Assembly (NCBI GenBank): GCA_020633555.1
Contig: JACKDL010000053.1
Coordinates: forward strand, 1-23,264
Direction: 5' to 3'
Source: Myxococcales bacterium
Lineage (GTDB): Bacteria; Myxococcota_A; Bradymonadia; UBA7976; UBA1532
DNA length: 23,264 bases
Shown: positions 7,962 through 15,886 of the stretch, one piece after another
How the letters are laid out: each line of letters begins with the position of its first letter
Numbering within the stretch: position 1 is the stretch's first letter
Position numbers and translations under genes: made by a program
The notes under the pieces: model-generated
Database searches by the model: none
What the model was told of the DNA's origin: nothing
The model's input: the letters and a program-made list of their open reading frames with translations, nothing else

Positions 7962-9641
7962 TCAGAACCCGTACCAGGTGAACGTGGTGAACGCCGCCCA
8001 CGGATCTTCGGTGATCTGCGGGTTGTCGTCGTAGAAGTCGCCGCGGGCCAGGTAGCCCACGTGCAGGCCCACGCTCATCAGGTAGCGGAAGCTGTACTCC
8101 AGCTCGGCGTTCACCTCGATGCCGAGCTGCCGGCCGCGATCCACCACGATCTCGTCGGTCTCGCGGTCACGCACCGCGGTGTCGGCGGTGGCCGCGCCCC
8201 AGGCCGCTCCCAGCTTCAAGTGGAGCTGGTCGGGGATCAGGTCGTGCTGGGCGGTGAGGATGGCCGTGGCCAGCCCGTAGCCCTGGTTGCTGATGTCGGT
8301 GACCGCCCCGGTGTAGTTGCTCACCGTGCGGGTGAACGGCATGAGCAGCAGGGTCTTGTGGTTGAACCACACCGCGCCGGGCAGGCCGTAGTAGTTCATG
8401 GTCCACGGGCCGCTGTACTCGGCGTCGTTCGGGTCGTCGTCGCCCGTGGTGTACATGCCCTCCAGGGTGACGATGTCGCCCATCGTCTTGCCCCAGTGCC
8501 ACATGAACTCCAGGTTCGCGGCGAAGCCCGAGATGTCCAGGTCGTACAGGGCGTCGTCCAGCGGCTCGTCGCCCTCCATCACCTCGGGTCGGCCGTCGGC
8601 GTTCTCGTAGTGGCCCGTGTTGAACATGAAGAAGCCCGAGGCGGCGAGCGGCCCCGTGCCGAAGTGCAGGTTGTGGTGGAAGTGGGCGCCCAGGTAGTGC
8701 ACGGCGCCCGACGGGTTGTTCACCGCGGCGGGGCGGGTGCCCACGAAGGCCATCTTGGGCCCGCGGGGCACGGCGGTGAAGCTCTGGGCCCGGCCGCGGG
8801 TCTCGTCGGCCAGGTACCAGTAGGTCAGGCCCACCACCGTCTCGGGCTGCACCCGGAAGGCGTAGTCGGCGGTGAACAGCCGGGCGTAGAAGAAGCTGGG
8901 ATCCTGCTCGGTGGCCCGCAGCGGCTGCGCGGCGCCCAGGGGAATGAAGCTCAGCTTGCCCAGGCCCCAGTCCGTGTTGGCGAACGCGCTGATCCCCGTG
9001 GCGTCCGTGCCCATGAAGGCCAGCTTGTAGCCCGTCTGCACGATGGTGCTCAGCGGCGTGATCGTGGGGTCGTAGATGGTGTCGTACACCGACTGCGTGC
9101 CGATGAGGATCGACGCCTGCTTGGGCACCCGGGTGGGGTACAGCGCCACGTTCACGTTCTTGGTCTGGATGTTCACCTGGTCGGCGTTGAAGCCGCCGCC
9201 CTGGTTGTTCTGGATGAGGTTGCTGGCGTCGCCCCAGGTGTAGTCCACCTCGAACTGGGCGCGGAAGGCGGCGAAGCCGTCGGCGAAGCGGGGGTGGAAC
9301 TCCAGCACGGGGATCCAGCGCTGCTCGACGTAGGCGGCCTCGGTGTCGTCGCGCACCGCGGTGCTCGAGCCCACGCCCGCCCCGGGCCCCAGCGGTCCCA
9401 GCGACACGCCGCGCAGGCCCGAGGGGTCGGCCAGCATGTTGGTGAAGGTGCCGCGGGCGAAGAAGTAGTTGATGAGCCGGAACTCGCGAGGTTCGGGCTC
9501 GGCCTCGCGGTCGTTGCGATCCAGCCAGTCGAGGAAGGCGGGCCCGGGCGGGGCCGGGCCGGCGGCGGTGGCCGCGAGGGGCCCCCCAAAAACACAAAGG
9601 GCCGCCATGTAGGCGACCCCTTGAACGGTCGAAGCGCGCAT
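7962..9641 (-). CDS. Beta-barrel outer-membrane protein (porin-like)
   Basis: A 559-residue protein with an N-terminal signal peptide (cleavage probable near ATAAG, residue about 27) and no lipobox. The mature part is full of alternating hydrophobic and polar strands, many Tyr/Trp/Phe and short Gly/Asp/Asn turns, and ends in TWYGF. The terminal Phe is the usual outer-membrane barrel signal. A segment near residue 55 (INYFFARGTFTN) precedes the barrel proper. Length and pattern suggest a porin or export/uptake barrel of 14-18 strands, loosely like DUF1302 or alginate-export families, but I cannot assign it firmly. It starts at ATG 9641 with a possible ribosome site AGGGG six bases upstream. 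It is ten bases upstream of the hydrolase gene and probably shares a transcript with it, so it may pass the hydrolase substrate or product. Confidence 0.85.
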   Translation of the reverse strand: MRASTVQGVAYMAALCVFGGPLAATAAGPAPPGPAFLDWLDRNDREAEPEPREFRLINYFFARGTFTNMLADPSGLRGVSLGPLGPGAGVGSSTAVRDDTEAAYVEQRWIPVLEFHPRFADGFAAFRAQFEVDYTWGDASNLIQNNQGGGFNADQVNIQTKNVNVALYPTRVPKQASILIGTQSVYDTIYDPTITPLSTIVQTGYKLAFMGTDATGISAFANTDWGLGKLSFIPLGAAQPLRATEQDPSFFYARLFTADYAFRVQPETVVGLTYWYLADETRGRAQSFTAVPRGPKMAFVGTRPAAVNNPSGAVHYLGAHFHHNLHFGTGPLAASGFFMFNTGHYENADGRPEVMEGDEPLDDALYDLDISGFAANLEFMWHWGKTMGDIVTLEGMYTTGDDDPNDAEYSGPWTMNYYGLPGAVWFNHKTLLLMPFTRTVSNYTGAVTDISNQGYGLATAILTAQHDLIPDQLHLKLGAAWGAATADTAVRDRETDEIVVDRGRQLGIEVNAELEYSFRYLMSVGLHVGYLARGDFYDDNPQITEDPWAAFTTFTWYGF

Positions 9642-9647
9642 TGGCTG

Positions 9648-9673
9648 CCCCTGGCGTCGTTCGGACGCTGGGG
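9648..9673 (-). promoter_or_regulatory. Hairpin over the ribosome site of the outer-membrane barrel gene
   Basis: In the 43 bases between the two genes the minus strand reads CCCC-A-GCGTC, loop CGAAC, GACGC-CA-GGGG. This gives five plus four base pairs around a small internal loop. The GGGG arm is part of the only plausible Shine-Dalgarno site (AGGGG, 9652-9648) for the ATG at 9641. No T-run follows, so a simple terminator is less likely than translation control, but either is possible. Confidence 0.35.
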
Positions 9674-9684
9674 AGCCTACGCCC

Positions 9685-10980
9685 TTACTCCGCGATGCGG
9701 TAGACCTGCACGCTGTTGCCGCCCAGGTCCATGCCGTTGACCTGCACGCCCGCCGAGCCCACGGCGCCGTCGGCGCAGGTGGCGCCGGTGGCCTGGTCCA
9801 GGAAGTACAGCTCCATCTCCACCGCCTCGGCGGTGACCCGCGCGCGGCCCGTCTGGGTGAAGCCGGCGTACTCGAAGCGCACGTCGAAGCACTCGCCGGT
9901 GCCGTCGATGGCGTAGCCGGTGGTGGGGAAGGCCACCTGGTTCGACACGGTCGCGTTGTCGCAGGTGCCCACGTCGCCCTGGTTGGGGGCGTCCACCAGG
10001 GTGCCCAGGTCGCTGGTGGTGGTGAAGGTGGTGCCGTCGAAGGCGATGGTCACGCTGCTGTAGCACTGCGTGGCCGCGCCGAAGTTGGCGCCCTCGAAGA
10101 AGCCCAGCGGCCACTCGGGGATGTCGTCGCCGGTCATCACCAGGGTCTTGCCGCTGAGGAAGGCCTCGATGGCGGCGCCGTTCTCCAACATGGGATCCGG
10201 GGCGCCCTCGCAGCTCGCCGCGAAGTCCGCGCTGGCGGTGCTGACGGTCGGGATGACCTGCGCGCAGTTGCCGGCGAAGTTGTTCACGATGGTGGCCAGG
10301 GCGGCCATGTTCGCGCAGCTCTCCAGGCAGCCGGCGTACAGGGCGTCACGGCTCTCGCCGGGGTCGATCCCGGGGCAGTAGTCGTCCTGGGCCGCGCAGT
10401 CGGACAGGGTGGTGCACGCGGTCACGCAGGGATCTTCCATGCCCCCGCCCTCGCCGCCGGCGCCGCCCATGCCGCCGGCGCCGCCCATGCCACCGGCGCC
10501 GCCGATGTCGTTGCACGACGCGTCGAAGTCGGCGTTCAGGCCGGCGAGCTGCGCCACCAGATCGGCGCACGAGGCCTCGCTGGCGTTGATGATCGCCGCC
10601 AGGGCCATGTTGGCGTCGCACGCGGCCAGCAGCCCCGCCGCGATCTGTTCGGCGCTCGGGGCGTCGTCGGCGATCCATCCCGGGCAGGCCTGCTCGTCGA
10701 TGCCGCACTTCATCAGGCGCTCAACCGCCGAGATGCACGCCTCGGTGTGCATGCCGCCGCCGGCGCCGCCCATGCCGCCGCCATCGCCGCCCATGCCGCC
10801 GGCGCCGCCCATGCCACCGGCGCCGCCCTGGCCACCCGCGCCACCCTGGCCCCCTGCGCCGCCCTGGCCCCCTGCGCCGCCCATATCGGTCGCGGCGGCC
10901 GGGTCGTCATCACAGCCCATGAGGCCGACGGCCAAGGTGGCCGCCGCGAAGGCGACCCGTCGAAGATCGTGTCGAATCAT
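9685..10980 (-). CDS. Lipoprotein with Gly-rich linkers and two duplicated Cys-rich modules
   Basis: A 431-residue surface or periplasmic lipoprotein of unknown function. The lipobox GLMGC (C23) is followed by an Asp patch, then a Gly/Met/Gln low-complexity linker (about 33-77), a first Cys module (82-156), a second Gly linker (160-180), a second Cys module (185-257) and a C-terminal beta-rich domain (about 265-431). The two Cys modules are clearly related: C82-x9-C92-x6-C99 ... C138-x17-C156 matches C185-x9-C195-x6-C202 ... C239-x17-C257. The even number of cysteines suggests disulfide-bonded small domains on stalks. Start ATG 10980 follows GGGGAG five bases upstream. It is the promoter-proximal gene of the long minus-strand run. 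The linker style is common in myxobacterial-type lipoproteins. Confidence 0.9.
   Translation of the reverse strand: MIRHDLRRVAFAAATLAVGLMGCDDDPAAATDMGGAGGQGGAGGQGGAGGQGGAGGMGGAGGMGGDGGGMGGAGGGMHTEACISAVERLMKCGIDEQACPGWIADDAPSAEQIAAGLLAACDANMALAAIINASEASCADLVAQLAGLNADFDASCNDIGGAGGMGGAGGMGGAGGEGGGMEDPCVTACTTLSDCAAQDDYCPGIDPGESRDALYAGCLESCANMAALATIVNNFAGNCAQVIPTVSTASADFAASCEGAPDPMLENGAAIEAFLSGKTLVMTGDDIPEWPLGFFEGANFGAATQCYSSVTIAFDGTTFTTTSDLGTLVDAPNQGDVGTCDNATVSNQVAFPTTGYAIDGTGECFDVRFEYAGFTQTGRARVTAEAVEMELYFLDQATGATCADGAVGSAGVQVNGMDLGGNSVQVYRIAE
10453..10503. repeat. Short-period tandem repeat coding a Gly/Ala/Met linker
   Basis: An 18-base unit close to GGCGCCGCCCATGCCGCC recurs here within the lipoprotein gene, encoding the second glycine linker between the two Cys modules (about residues 160-177). 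Confidence 0.7.
10749..10884. repeat. Longer tandem repeat coding the first Gly-rich linker
   Basis: Repeats with 9- and 18-base periods (GCCGCCCATGCCGCC, then GCCGCCCTGGCCCCC variants) encode GGAGGM and GGAGGQ units just after the lipidated cysteine. Codon variation is low, so copy number could change by slippage. Confidence 0.75.
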
Positions 10981-11157
10981 GCGCTCTCCCCTTGCGCTTG
11001 GCGCGGCTCGGCGGCCACCCCCCTCGGGGTCGGACCGGCGCCGATCGCGTCGTGGCCCCCTTGCAACGAACCGGGGTCGCGACCAATCTACCGTGCCCGC
11101 GTGGAAAAGTTCACGTCCCTGGCGCCTTCCGGCGCCCCGAGCCCTGGAGGTCTACTG
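10981..11157. promoter_or_regulatory. Divergent intergenic region with possible promoter, palindrome and leader hairpin
   Basis: This 177-base stretch separates two divergent lipoprotein genes and must carry promoters in both directions. On the plus strand TTGCAA (11061-11066) and AATCTA (11085-11090) with 18 bases between are a weak sigma70-like pair. The ten-base perfect palindrome GGTCGCGACC (11075-11084) lies between them, where an operator could sit. Downstream, GGCGCC-TTCC-GGCGCC (11121-11136) is a perfect six-base-pair hairpin in the leader, ten bases before the Shine-Dalgarno GGAGG (11146-11150). The sequences are seen; the roles are inferred. Confidence 0.35.
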
Positions 11158-12210
11158 GTGCGACCCACCGAGCTGCTGGCCCTGACGGCCACCGTCGTCA
11201 CCCTCTCGATCGGCTGCCGGTCCCCCGAGCCGCCCAAGGGCAAGGCGGGCGCCGCAAAGGCGGTGGCCTCGGCCGACGTGACCATCCCGCCGGTCCCGGT
11301 GGATCCCCCGCGCCCCCAGCAGGAGCAGAAGCTCAGCGATCTGGACGCCGCGCTGTCGGCCGCCCACCGCTGCCTGCGCGACGGCCGGCTCGACCGGCGC
11401 TGCCCCGAGTTCCGGGTGCTGCGCACCAACCTGAAGGCCCACCAGAACGACGAGGCCTGGCTCAAGGGCCTGCAGGCGGCCCTGGCGCGCAAGGGCAACG
11501 ACCAGCTCCTGGCGCTGCAGCTCTATGCCGACGGCGCCATGCAGCCGGCGGACAAGGCCACCTACGCCCAGGCCCTGTTGGCGTTGGTGGACGACCCCAC
11601 CAGCGACGAGGCCGTGCGCCAGTACGCCGTGGGCGCCCTGGACGACATCGAGGACCCCGCCGTGTCGGCGCGGGCGCTGGCCCTGTTCAAGGCCGACAAG
11701 TCCGACCGGGTGCAGGCGGCGGCGGGCTACCTGCTGGGCAAGCCGGCCCACGCGGCGGTGAAGGCCCAGGCCACGGCCGCCATGCTCGACGCCCTGAAGG
11801 GCGACGCCCCGGCCTCGGTGAAGCGCGCGGCGGTGCAGAGCCTGGCCAAGCTGGAGCATGCCCCGGCCATCCCCGCGCTCATCGGCCTGCTCGACGATGA
11901 GCTGGTGGGGGCCAACGCCATCATGGCCCTGGCGGCCTTCGACGATCCCAAGGCCTACGGGGCGCTGTTCGCCCGCATCGAGCAGGGCGCAAAGACGGGC
12001 CAGATCAAGCCGGCGGTGCTGGCGGCGCTGGTGCGCCTGCAGCGGCACAAGGCGTACGACGCCGAGAAGGTGGCCAAGGCGCTGGAGGGCCTCATCAAGG
12101 CCCTCGAGAAGACCGCGCCCGACGATCGCGCGGCCGGCATGGCCCGCGACCTGGCCCAGCGCCACCTGAAGCGCATCCAGATGAAGCTGCCGGGCGACGC
12201 CAGGCCCTGA
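11158..12210 (+). CDS. Lipoprotein with HEAT-like helical repeats
   Basis: A 350-residue lipoprotein. The GTG at 11158 is preceded by GGAGG seven bases upstream and gives a short signal ending in LSIGC (C20), so it is preferred over the in-frame GTG at 11101. A Pro/Lys linker (about 22-57) follows. From about residue 60 to the end the protein is Ala/Leu-rich helix pairs; residues about 140-300 look like degenerate HEAT/Armadillo repeats (for example DEAVRQYAVGALDDIEDPAV and VKRAAVQSLAKLEHAPAIPA). Such repeats bind other proteins, so this may be a periplasmic scaffold. The partner is unknown. It lies 64 bases upstream of ppk on the same strand and could share a transcript with it, although the ends of the two reading frames do not overlap. 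C72 and C82 might pair. Confidence 0.85.
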   Translation: MRPTELLALTATVVTLSIGCRSPEPPKGKAGAAKAVASADVTIPPVPVDPPRPQQEQKLSDLDAALSAAHRCLRDGRLDRRCPEFRVLRTNLKAHQNDEAWLKGLQAALARKGNDQLLALQLYADGAMQPADKATYAQALLALVDDPTSDEAVRQYAVGALDDIEDPAVSARALALFKADKSDRVQAAAGYLLGKPAHAAVKAQATAAMLDALKGDAPASVKRAAVQSLAKLEHAPAIPALIGLLDDELVGANAIMALAAFDDPKAYGALFARIEQGAKTGQIKPAVLAALVRLQRHKAYDAEKVAKALEGLIKALEKTAPDDRAAGMARDLAQRHLKRIQMKLPGDARP

Positions 12211-12228
12211 GGGCCAGGCCGCGCGGCC
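12203..12228 (+). terminator. Weak GC-rich inverted repeats around the lipoprotein stop codon
   Basis: GGCCC-TGA-GGGCC (12203-12215) pairs around the stop codon itself and is followed by the palindrome GGCCGCGCGGCC (12217-12228). No T-run follows, so intrinsic termination before ppk is uncertain. Confidence 0.25.
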
Positions 12229-12274
12229 AAGAAGTGACGGTCATGCCGGTGGCGGTGATACGCTCCCGGCCGCC

Positions 12275-14341
12275 ATGAATAACACCGTCGATCTGAAGAG
12301 CCCCGCGCTGTACCTCAACCGGGAGCTGAGCCTGCTGGCGTTCTTTGAGCGGGTGCTGGCCATGGCCGGCCGCGAGGACATCCCGCTGCTGGAGCGCCTG
12401 CGCTTCCTCACGATCTGCAGCACCATCACCGACGAGTTCTTCGAGATCCGCGTCGCCGGGGTGAAGGAGCGCCAGAAGCACGGGGTGTTCCGCCCCGCCT
12501 TCGACGGCCTGGGCGCCGTCGAGCTCATCGGCGAGATCAACACCCGGGTGCAAGCCTTCGTGGCCCGCCAGTACGCGCTGCTGAACGACTCGGTCTTGCC
12601 CGCCCTGTCCGAGGCGGGCGTGCGGGTGCTCAAGCGCGACCAGTGGGCCAAGGGCCTGAAGAAGTGGCTGCGCAGCTACTTCCGCGAGCAGGTGCTGCCC
12701 GTGCTCACGCCCCTGAGCCTGGATCCGGCTCACCCGTTCCCACGGATCCTCAACAAGGCGCTGAACATGTTCGTGGCGCTCGAGGGCAAGGACGCCTTCG
12801 GCCGCGCCTCCAGCTACGCGGTGTTGCCCGTGCCGCGCTGCCTGCCCCGGGTGATCCTGCTGCCGGAGGACGTGGCCGGTGGCCCCGACACCTTCGTGCT
12901 GCTGTCCAGCGTCATCCACGCCCACGCGGACGAGGTGTTCCCGGGCATGCGGGTCACCGGGTGCCACCAGTTCCGGGTGACCCGCAACGGCGACCTGTTC
13001 GTGGACGAGGAGGAGGTCGAGGACCTGCTCGACGCCCTGAAGGGGCAGCTCGACGGCCGCCGCTTCAGCGACGCCGTGCGCCTGGAGGTGGCCCGCAACT
13101 GCCCCGCCGAGCACATCGAGTTCCTGCTGGAGCACTTCGACCTGGCGGACGCCGATCTCTACAAGGTCGACGGCCCCGTGAACCTGCACCGGCTGGTGGC
13201 CGTGCACGACCTGGTGGACCGCCCCGAGCTGAAGTTCCGCCCCTTCGCGCCGGCCATCCGGGTGGGCGGCGGGCAGGACGTGTTCGAGGTCATCGCCCGC
13301 CAGGACATCCTGCTGCACCACCCCTTCGAGAGCTTCGGGCCGGTGGTGGACCTCATCCGCCAGGGGGCCGAGGACCCCGACGTGCTCGCCATCAAGATGA
13401 CCGTGTACCGCACCGGTTCCCGGTCGCCCGTGGTCGAGGCCCTGCTCCAGGCCGCGCGCGCCGGCAAGGAGGTCACGGCGGTCATCGAGCTGCGCGCCCG
13501 GTTCGACGAGGCCGCCAACATCAACCTGGCCACCCGCCTGCAAGAGGCCGGGGCCCACGTGGTGTACGGGGTGGTGGGCTACAAGACCCACTCGAAGATG
13601 CTGCTGATCGTGCGCCGCGAGGGCGGCCGCCTGCGCCGCTACGTCCACCTGGGCACGGGCAACTACCACTCGGGCACCGCGCGGGCCTACACGGACTTCA
13701 GCTACATGACCGCCCGCGAGGAGGTGGGCGCCGACGTCCACGCCCTGTTCCTCCAGCTCACCGGGCTGGGCCGCCCCGAGAAGCTGCAGGTGCTGCTCCA
13801 GTCGCCCTTCACGCTGAAGGACCGGCTGCAGGAGCTCATCGACTTCGAGATCGGCGAGGCCCGGGCGGGGCGCAAGGCCCACATCATGGCCAAGGTGAAC
13901 TCGCTGAACGAGCCCACGATCATGGCCGCCCTGGCCCGGGCCAGCATGGCGGGCGTGAAGGTCGAGCTGGTGATCCGTGGCGTGTGTTGCCTGCGGCCCG
14001 GCCTCCCCGGCGTCACGCACAACATCCGCATCCGCTCGGTGCTCGGCCGGTTCCTCGAGCACAGCCGGATCTACTACTTCCACGGCGGCGGGGCCGAGCA
14101 CCTGTACCTGGCGAGCGCCGACTGGATGAACCGCAACCTCAACCGGCGGGTGGAGACCTGCTTCCCCATTCTGGATCCCCTGCTGAAGAATCAGGTGATC
14201 CTCGACGGGCTGCAGGCCTACCTGAACGACAGCGAGGGCGCCTGGGAGATGAAGGCCGACGGCTCGTACGTGCGGGTGGATCCGCCCAAGGGCGAGCCGC
14301 GCTTCTCAGCCCAGCGCGACCTGCTCAGGCGCCTGAGCTGA
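12275..14341 (+). CDS. ppk1: Polyphosphate kinase 1
   Basis: Reversibly transfers the gamma phosphate of ATP to inorganic polyphosphate. The 688-residue product matches the full length of the family (E. coli Ppk is 688). It opens with the N-terminal domain (YLNRELSLLAFFERVL near 13-28 and TDEFFEIRVAGVKE at 52-65), then a head domain, then two phospholipase-D-like catalytic domains. The phosphorylated histidine is H439 in YKTHSKMLLI, equivalent to E. coli H435; the second conserved histidine is H596 in FLEHSRIY, equivalent to H592. IKMTVYRT (373-380) and HLGTGNYH (458-465) are family hallmarks. The ATG at 12275 lacks a clear Shine-Dalgarno site. Only nine bases separate it from the convergent exopolyphosphatase gene, so synthesis and breakdown of polyphosphate are encoded side by side. 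Fully intact. Confidence 0.97.
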   Translation: MNNTVDLKSPALYLNRELSLLAFFERVLAMAGREDIPLLERLRFLTICSTITDEFFEIRVAGVKERQKHGVFRPAFDGLGAVELIGEINTRVQAFVARQYALLNDSVLPALSEAGVRVLKRDQWAKGLKKWLRSYFREQVLPVLTPLSLDPAHPFPRILNKALNMFVALEGKDAFGRASSYAVLPVPRCLPRVILLPEDVAGGPDTFVLLSSVIHAHADEVFPGMRVTGCHQFRVTRNGDLFVDEEEVEDLLDALKGQLDGRRFSDAVRLEVARNCPAEHIEFLLEHFDLADADLYKVDGPVNLHRLVAVHDLVDRPELKFRPFAPAIRVGGGQDVFEVIARQDILLHHPFESFGPVVDLIRQGAEDPDVLAIKMTVYRTGSRSPVVEALLQAARAGKEVTAVIELRARFDEAANINLATRLQEAGAHVVYGVVGYKTHSKMLLIVRREGGRLRRYVHLGTGNYHSGTARAYTDFSYMTAREEVGADVHALFLQLTGLGRPEKLQVLLQSPFTLKDRLQELIDFEIGEARAGRKAHIMAKVNSLNEPTIMAALARASMAGVKVELVIRGVCCLRPGLPGVTHNIRIRSVLGRFLEHSRIYYFHGGGAEHLYLASADWMNRNLNRRVETCFPILDPLLKNQVILDGLQAYLNDSEGAWEMKADGSYVRVDPPKGEPRFSAQRDLLRRLS
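14323..14338. terminator. Perfect 16-base palindrome at the ppk 3' end
   Basis: GCTCAGGCGCCTGAGC is a perfect palindrome covering the last codons of ppk, ending right before its TGA and 12 bases before the ppx stop. It folds to six pairs with a GCGC loop on either strand, so it could act as a bidirectional terminator or stabilising 3' hairpin for these converging genes. It lacks T-runs. Confidence 0.4.
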
Positions 14342-14350
14342 TCGCCGCGC

Positions 14351-15841
14351 TCACGCCCAGGTGAGGGTGTAGCCCAGGCTGGCGAAGACCCGCGCCTCGG
14401 TCTCCAGATCGGCCCGGGTCAGGGGGCGATCGGCCAGGTAGCCCGGTGGGCACACCAGCTCCAGGGCCATCCCATCCATCTTCAGCGCCACCTCGGGCCG
14501 CGGCTGCGGGCTGCGGGTGCGGTTCAGCGCCACCGCCAGCCGCAGCAGCAAGGTGAGCTTCTCCACCAGGCCGAAGCGGGTGACCCCCAGCGCCTCGATG
14601 CGCTCGCGCTTGTACTTGCGGCGGTGGCCCAGCAGCAGCGCGGCGAGGATGGCCTGCTCGCCCTGCGAGAAGCCGGGCATCTCGGCGTGGGCCACGATGT
14701 ACGCGCCGTGCTTGTGGTGGCCGGTGTAGCTGACGGCCTTGCCGATCTCGTGGAGCTGGGCCGCCCACCCCAGGTACTCGGCCGCCTCGTCCCGGGGCAG
14801 CCCCAGGGTGCCGCCCACCTGGTCGAGCAGGCGCAGGGCCACCTCGGCCACGCGCTCGGCCTGGGGCACGTCCAGCCCGAACCGCGCCTGCAGCCGGCTG
14901 ACGGTGCCGTCGCGTACGTCGGCGTGGTGGGCGCGGCCCATCAAATCGAAGACCACCCCCTCGCGCAGGGCCGCCTTGCTGGCCACCATCGCCTTGATCT
15001 TGAAGGCGCGGAACACCGCCCGCAGCACGGCGAAGCCGCCCAGCACCACGTCGCGGCGCTCAGGCTTCAGGCCGGGCAGATCCACGTTGTCCACGCGGCC
15101 CGCCTCCACCAGCTTCGCCTGCAGGCGGTCCAGCCCCTCGGGCTTGATGACGTGCTCGCACCAGCCACACTCCGTCAGCACCGACTGGATGGCGTTGACG
15201 GTGCCCGACGAGCCGTAGCACACGTCCCAGCCCAGCTCGCGGTACAGCCGCTGCACGGGGCCCAGCTCCAGGCGGGCGGCGATGATGGCCTCGTCCAGCC
15301 GATCGGCGGTGATCTTGCCGTCCTTGAAGAAGCGCTGGGTCCAGCTCACGCAGCCCATGTGCAGGCTGTCGGCCCGGGCGATGGCGTCCACCTCGCCCAC
15401 GATGCACTCGGTGCTGCCGCCGCCGATGTCCACCACCAGCCGCCGCCCGGCGGCGCCCTCGATGCTGCGGTTCACCCCCAGGAAGACCAGGCGGGCTTCC
15501 TCTTGGCCGCTGATGACCTCGATGGGGTGCCCCAGGGCCTCCCGGGCCTGGGCCAGGAAGGTCTCGCGGTTCACCGCCTTGCGCAGGGTGTTGGTGGCCA
15601 CCACCCGCACGCGCTCGGGGTTGAACTCGGCGAGCCGCTGGCCGAAGCGACGCAGGGCCGCCAGCGCCCGCCACTGGGCGTCCTCGCTCAGGCGGTTGGC
15701 CTCGTCCAGGCCGGCGGCCAGGCGCACGCGCTCCTTCAGCTTGTCCACGACCGTGAGCTGCGCGTCCTCGGCGTTGCAGATCACCAGATGGAAGCTGTTG
15801 GAGCCCAGATCGACGGCGGCGTAGCGGGTGGTGTGCGGCAT
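14351..15841 (-). CDS. ppx: Exopolyphosphatase / guanosine pentaphosphatase family (Ppx/GppA)
   Basis: Removes terminal phosphates from polyphosphate and possibly converts pppGpp to ppGpp. The protein has the actin-like ASKHA fold: phosphate loop DLGSNSFHL (11-19 from the ATG at 15841), a TNTLRKAVN segment, the SGQEEARL motif, DIGGGSTE and a YGSSGTVNA loop. After about residue 300 comes the HD-like helical domain typical of full-length Ppx (LHEIGKAVSYTGHHKH, LLLGHRRKYKRERI). The length of 496 residues is close to E. coli Ppx (513) and much longer than short GppA-only forms. In-frame starts at 15859 (ATG) and 15877 (GTG) are possible; no clear ribosome site decides, and 15841 fits the family's short N-terminus. 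It faces ppk, unlike the E. coli ppk-ppx operon. Ppx versus GppA activity cannot be settled from sequence. Confidence 0.93.
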   Translation of the reverse strand: MPHTTRYAAVDLGSNSFHLVICNAEDAQLTVVDKLKERVRLAAGLDEANRLSEDAQWRALAALRRFGQRLAEFNPERVRVVATNTLRKAVNRETFLAQAREALGHPIEVISGQEEARLVFLGVNRSIEGAAGRRLVVDIGGGSTECIVGEVDAIARADSLHMGCVSWTQRFFKDGKITADRLDEAIIAARLELGPVQRLYRELGWDVCYGSSGTVNAIQSVLTECGWCEHVIKPEGLDRLQAKLVEAGRVDNVDLPGLKPERRDVVLGGFAVLRAVFRAFKIKAMVASKAALREGVVFDLMGRAHHADVRDGTVSRLQARFGLDVPQAERVAEVALRLLDQVGGTLGLPRDEAAEYLGWAAQLHEIGKAVSYTGHHKHGAYIVAHAEMPGFSQGEQAILAALLLGHRRKYKRERIEALGVTRFGLVEKLTLLLRLAVALNRTRSPQPRPEVALKMDGMALELVCPPGYLADRPLTRADLETEARVFASLGYTLTWA

Positions 15842-15886
15842 GGGCCCATGATCGCCCATCGGCGCCCGGGTCGCCACCCCCCGGGG

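Noticed and set aside
10749..10884. Possible CRISPR-like or intergenic repeat array
   Set aside because: The units are 9-18 bases with no unique spacers, and they are in frame inside a lipoprotein gene.
12095..14101. A long open frame antisense to ppk
   Set aside because: Shadow frame with atypical composition; ppk on the other strand has all family motifs.
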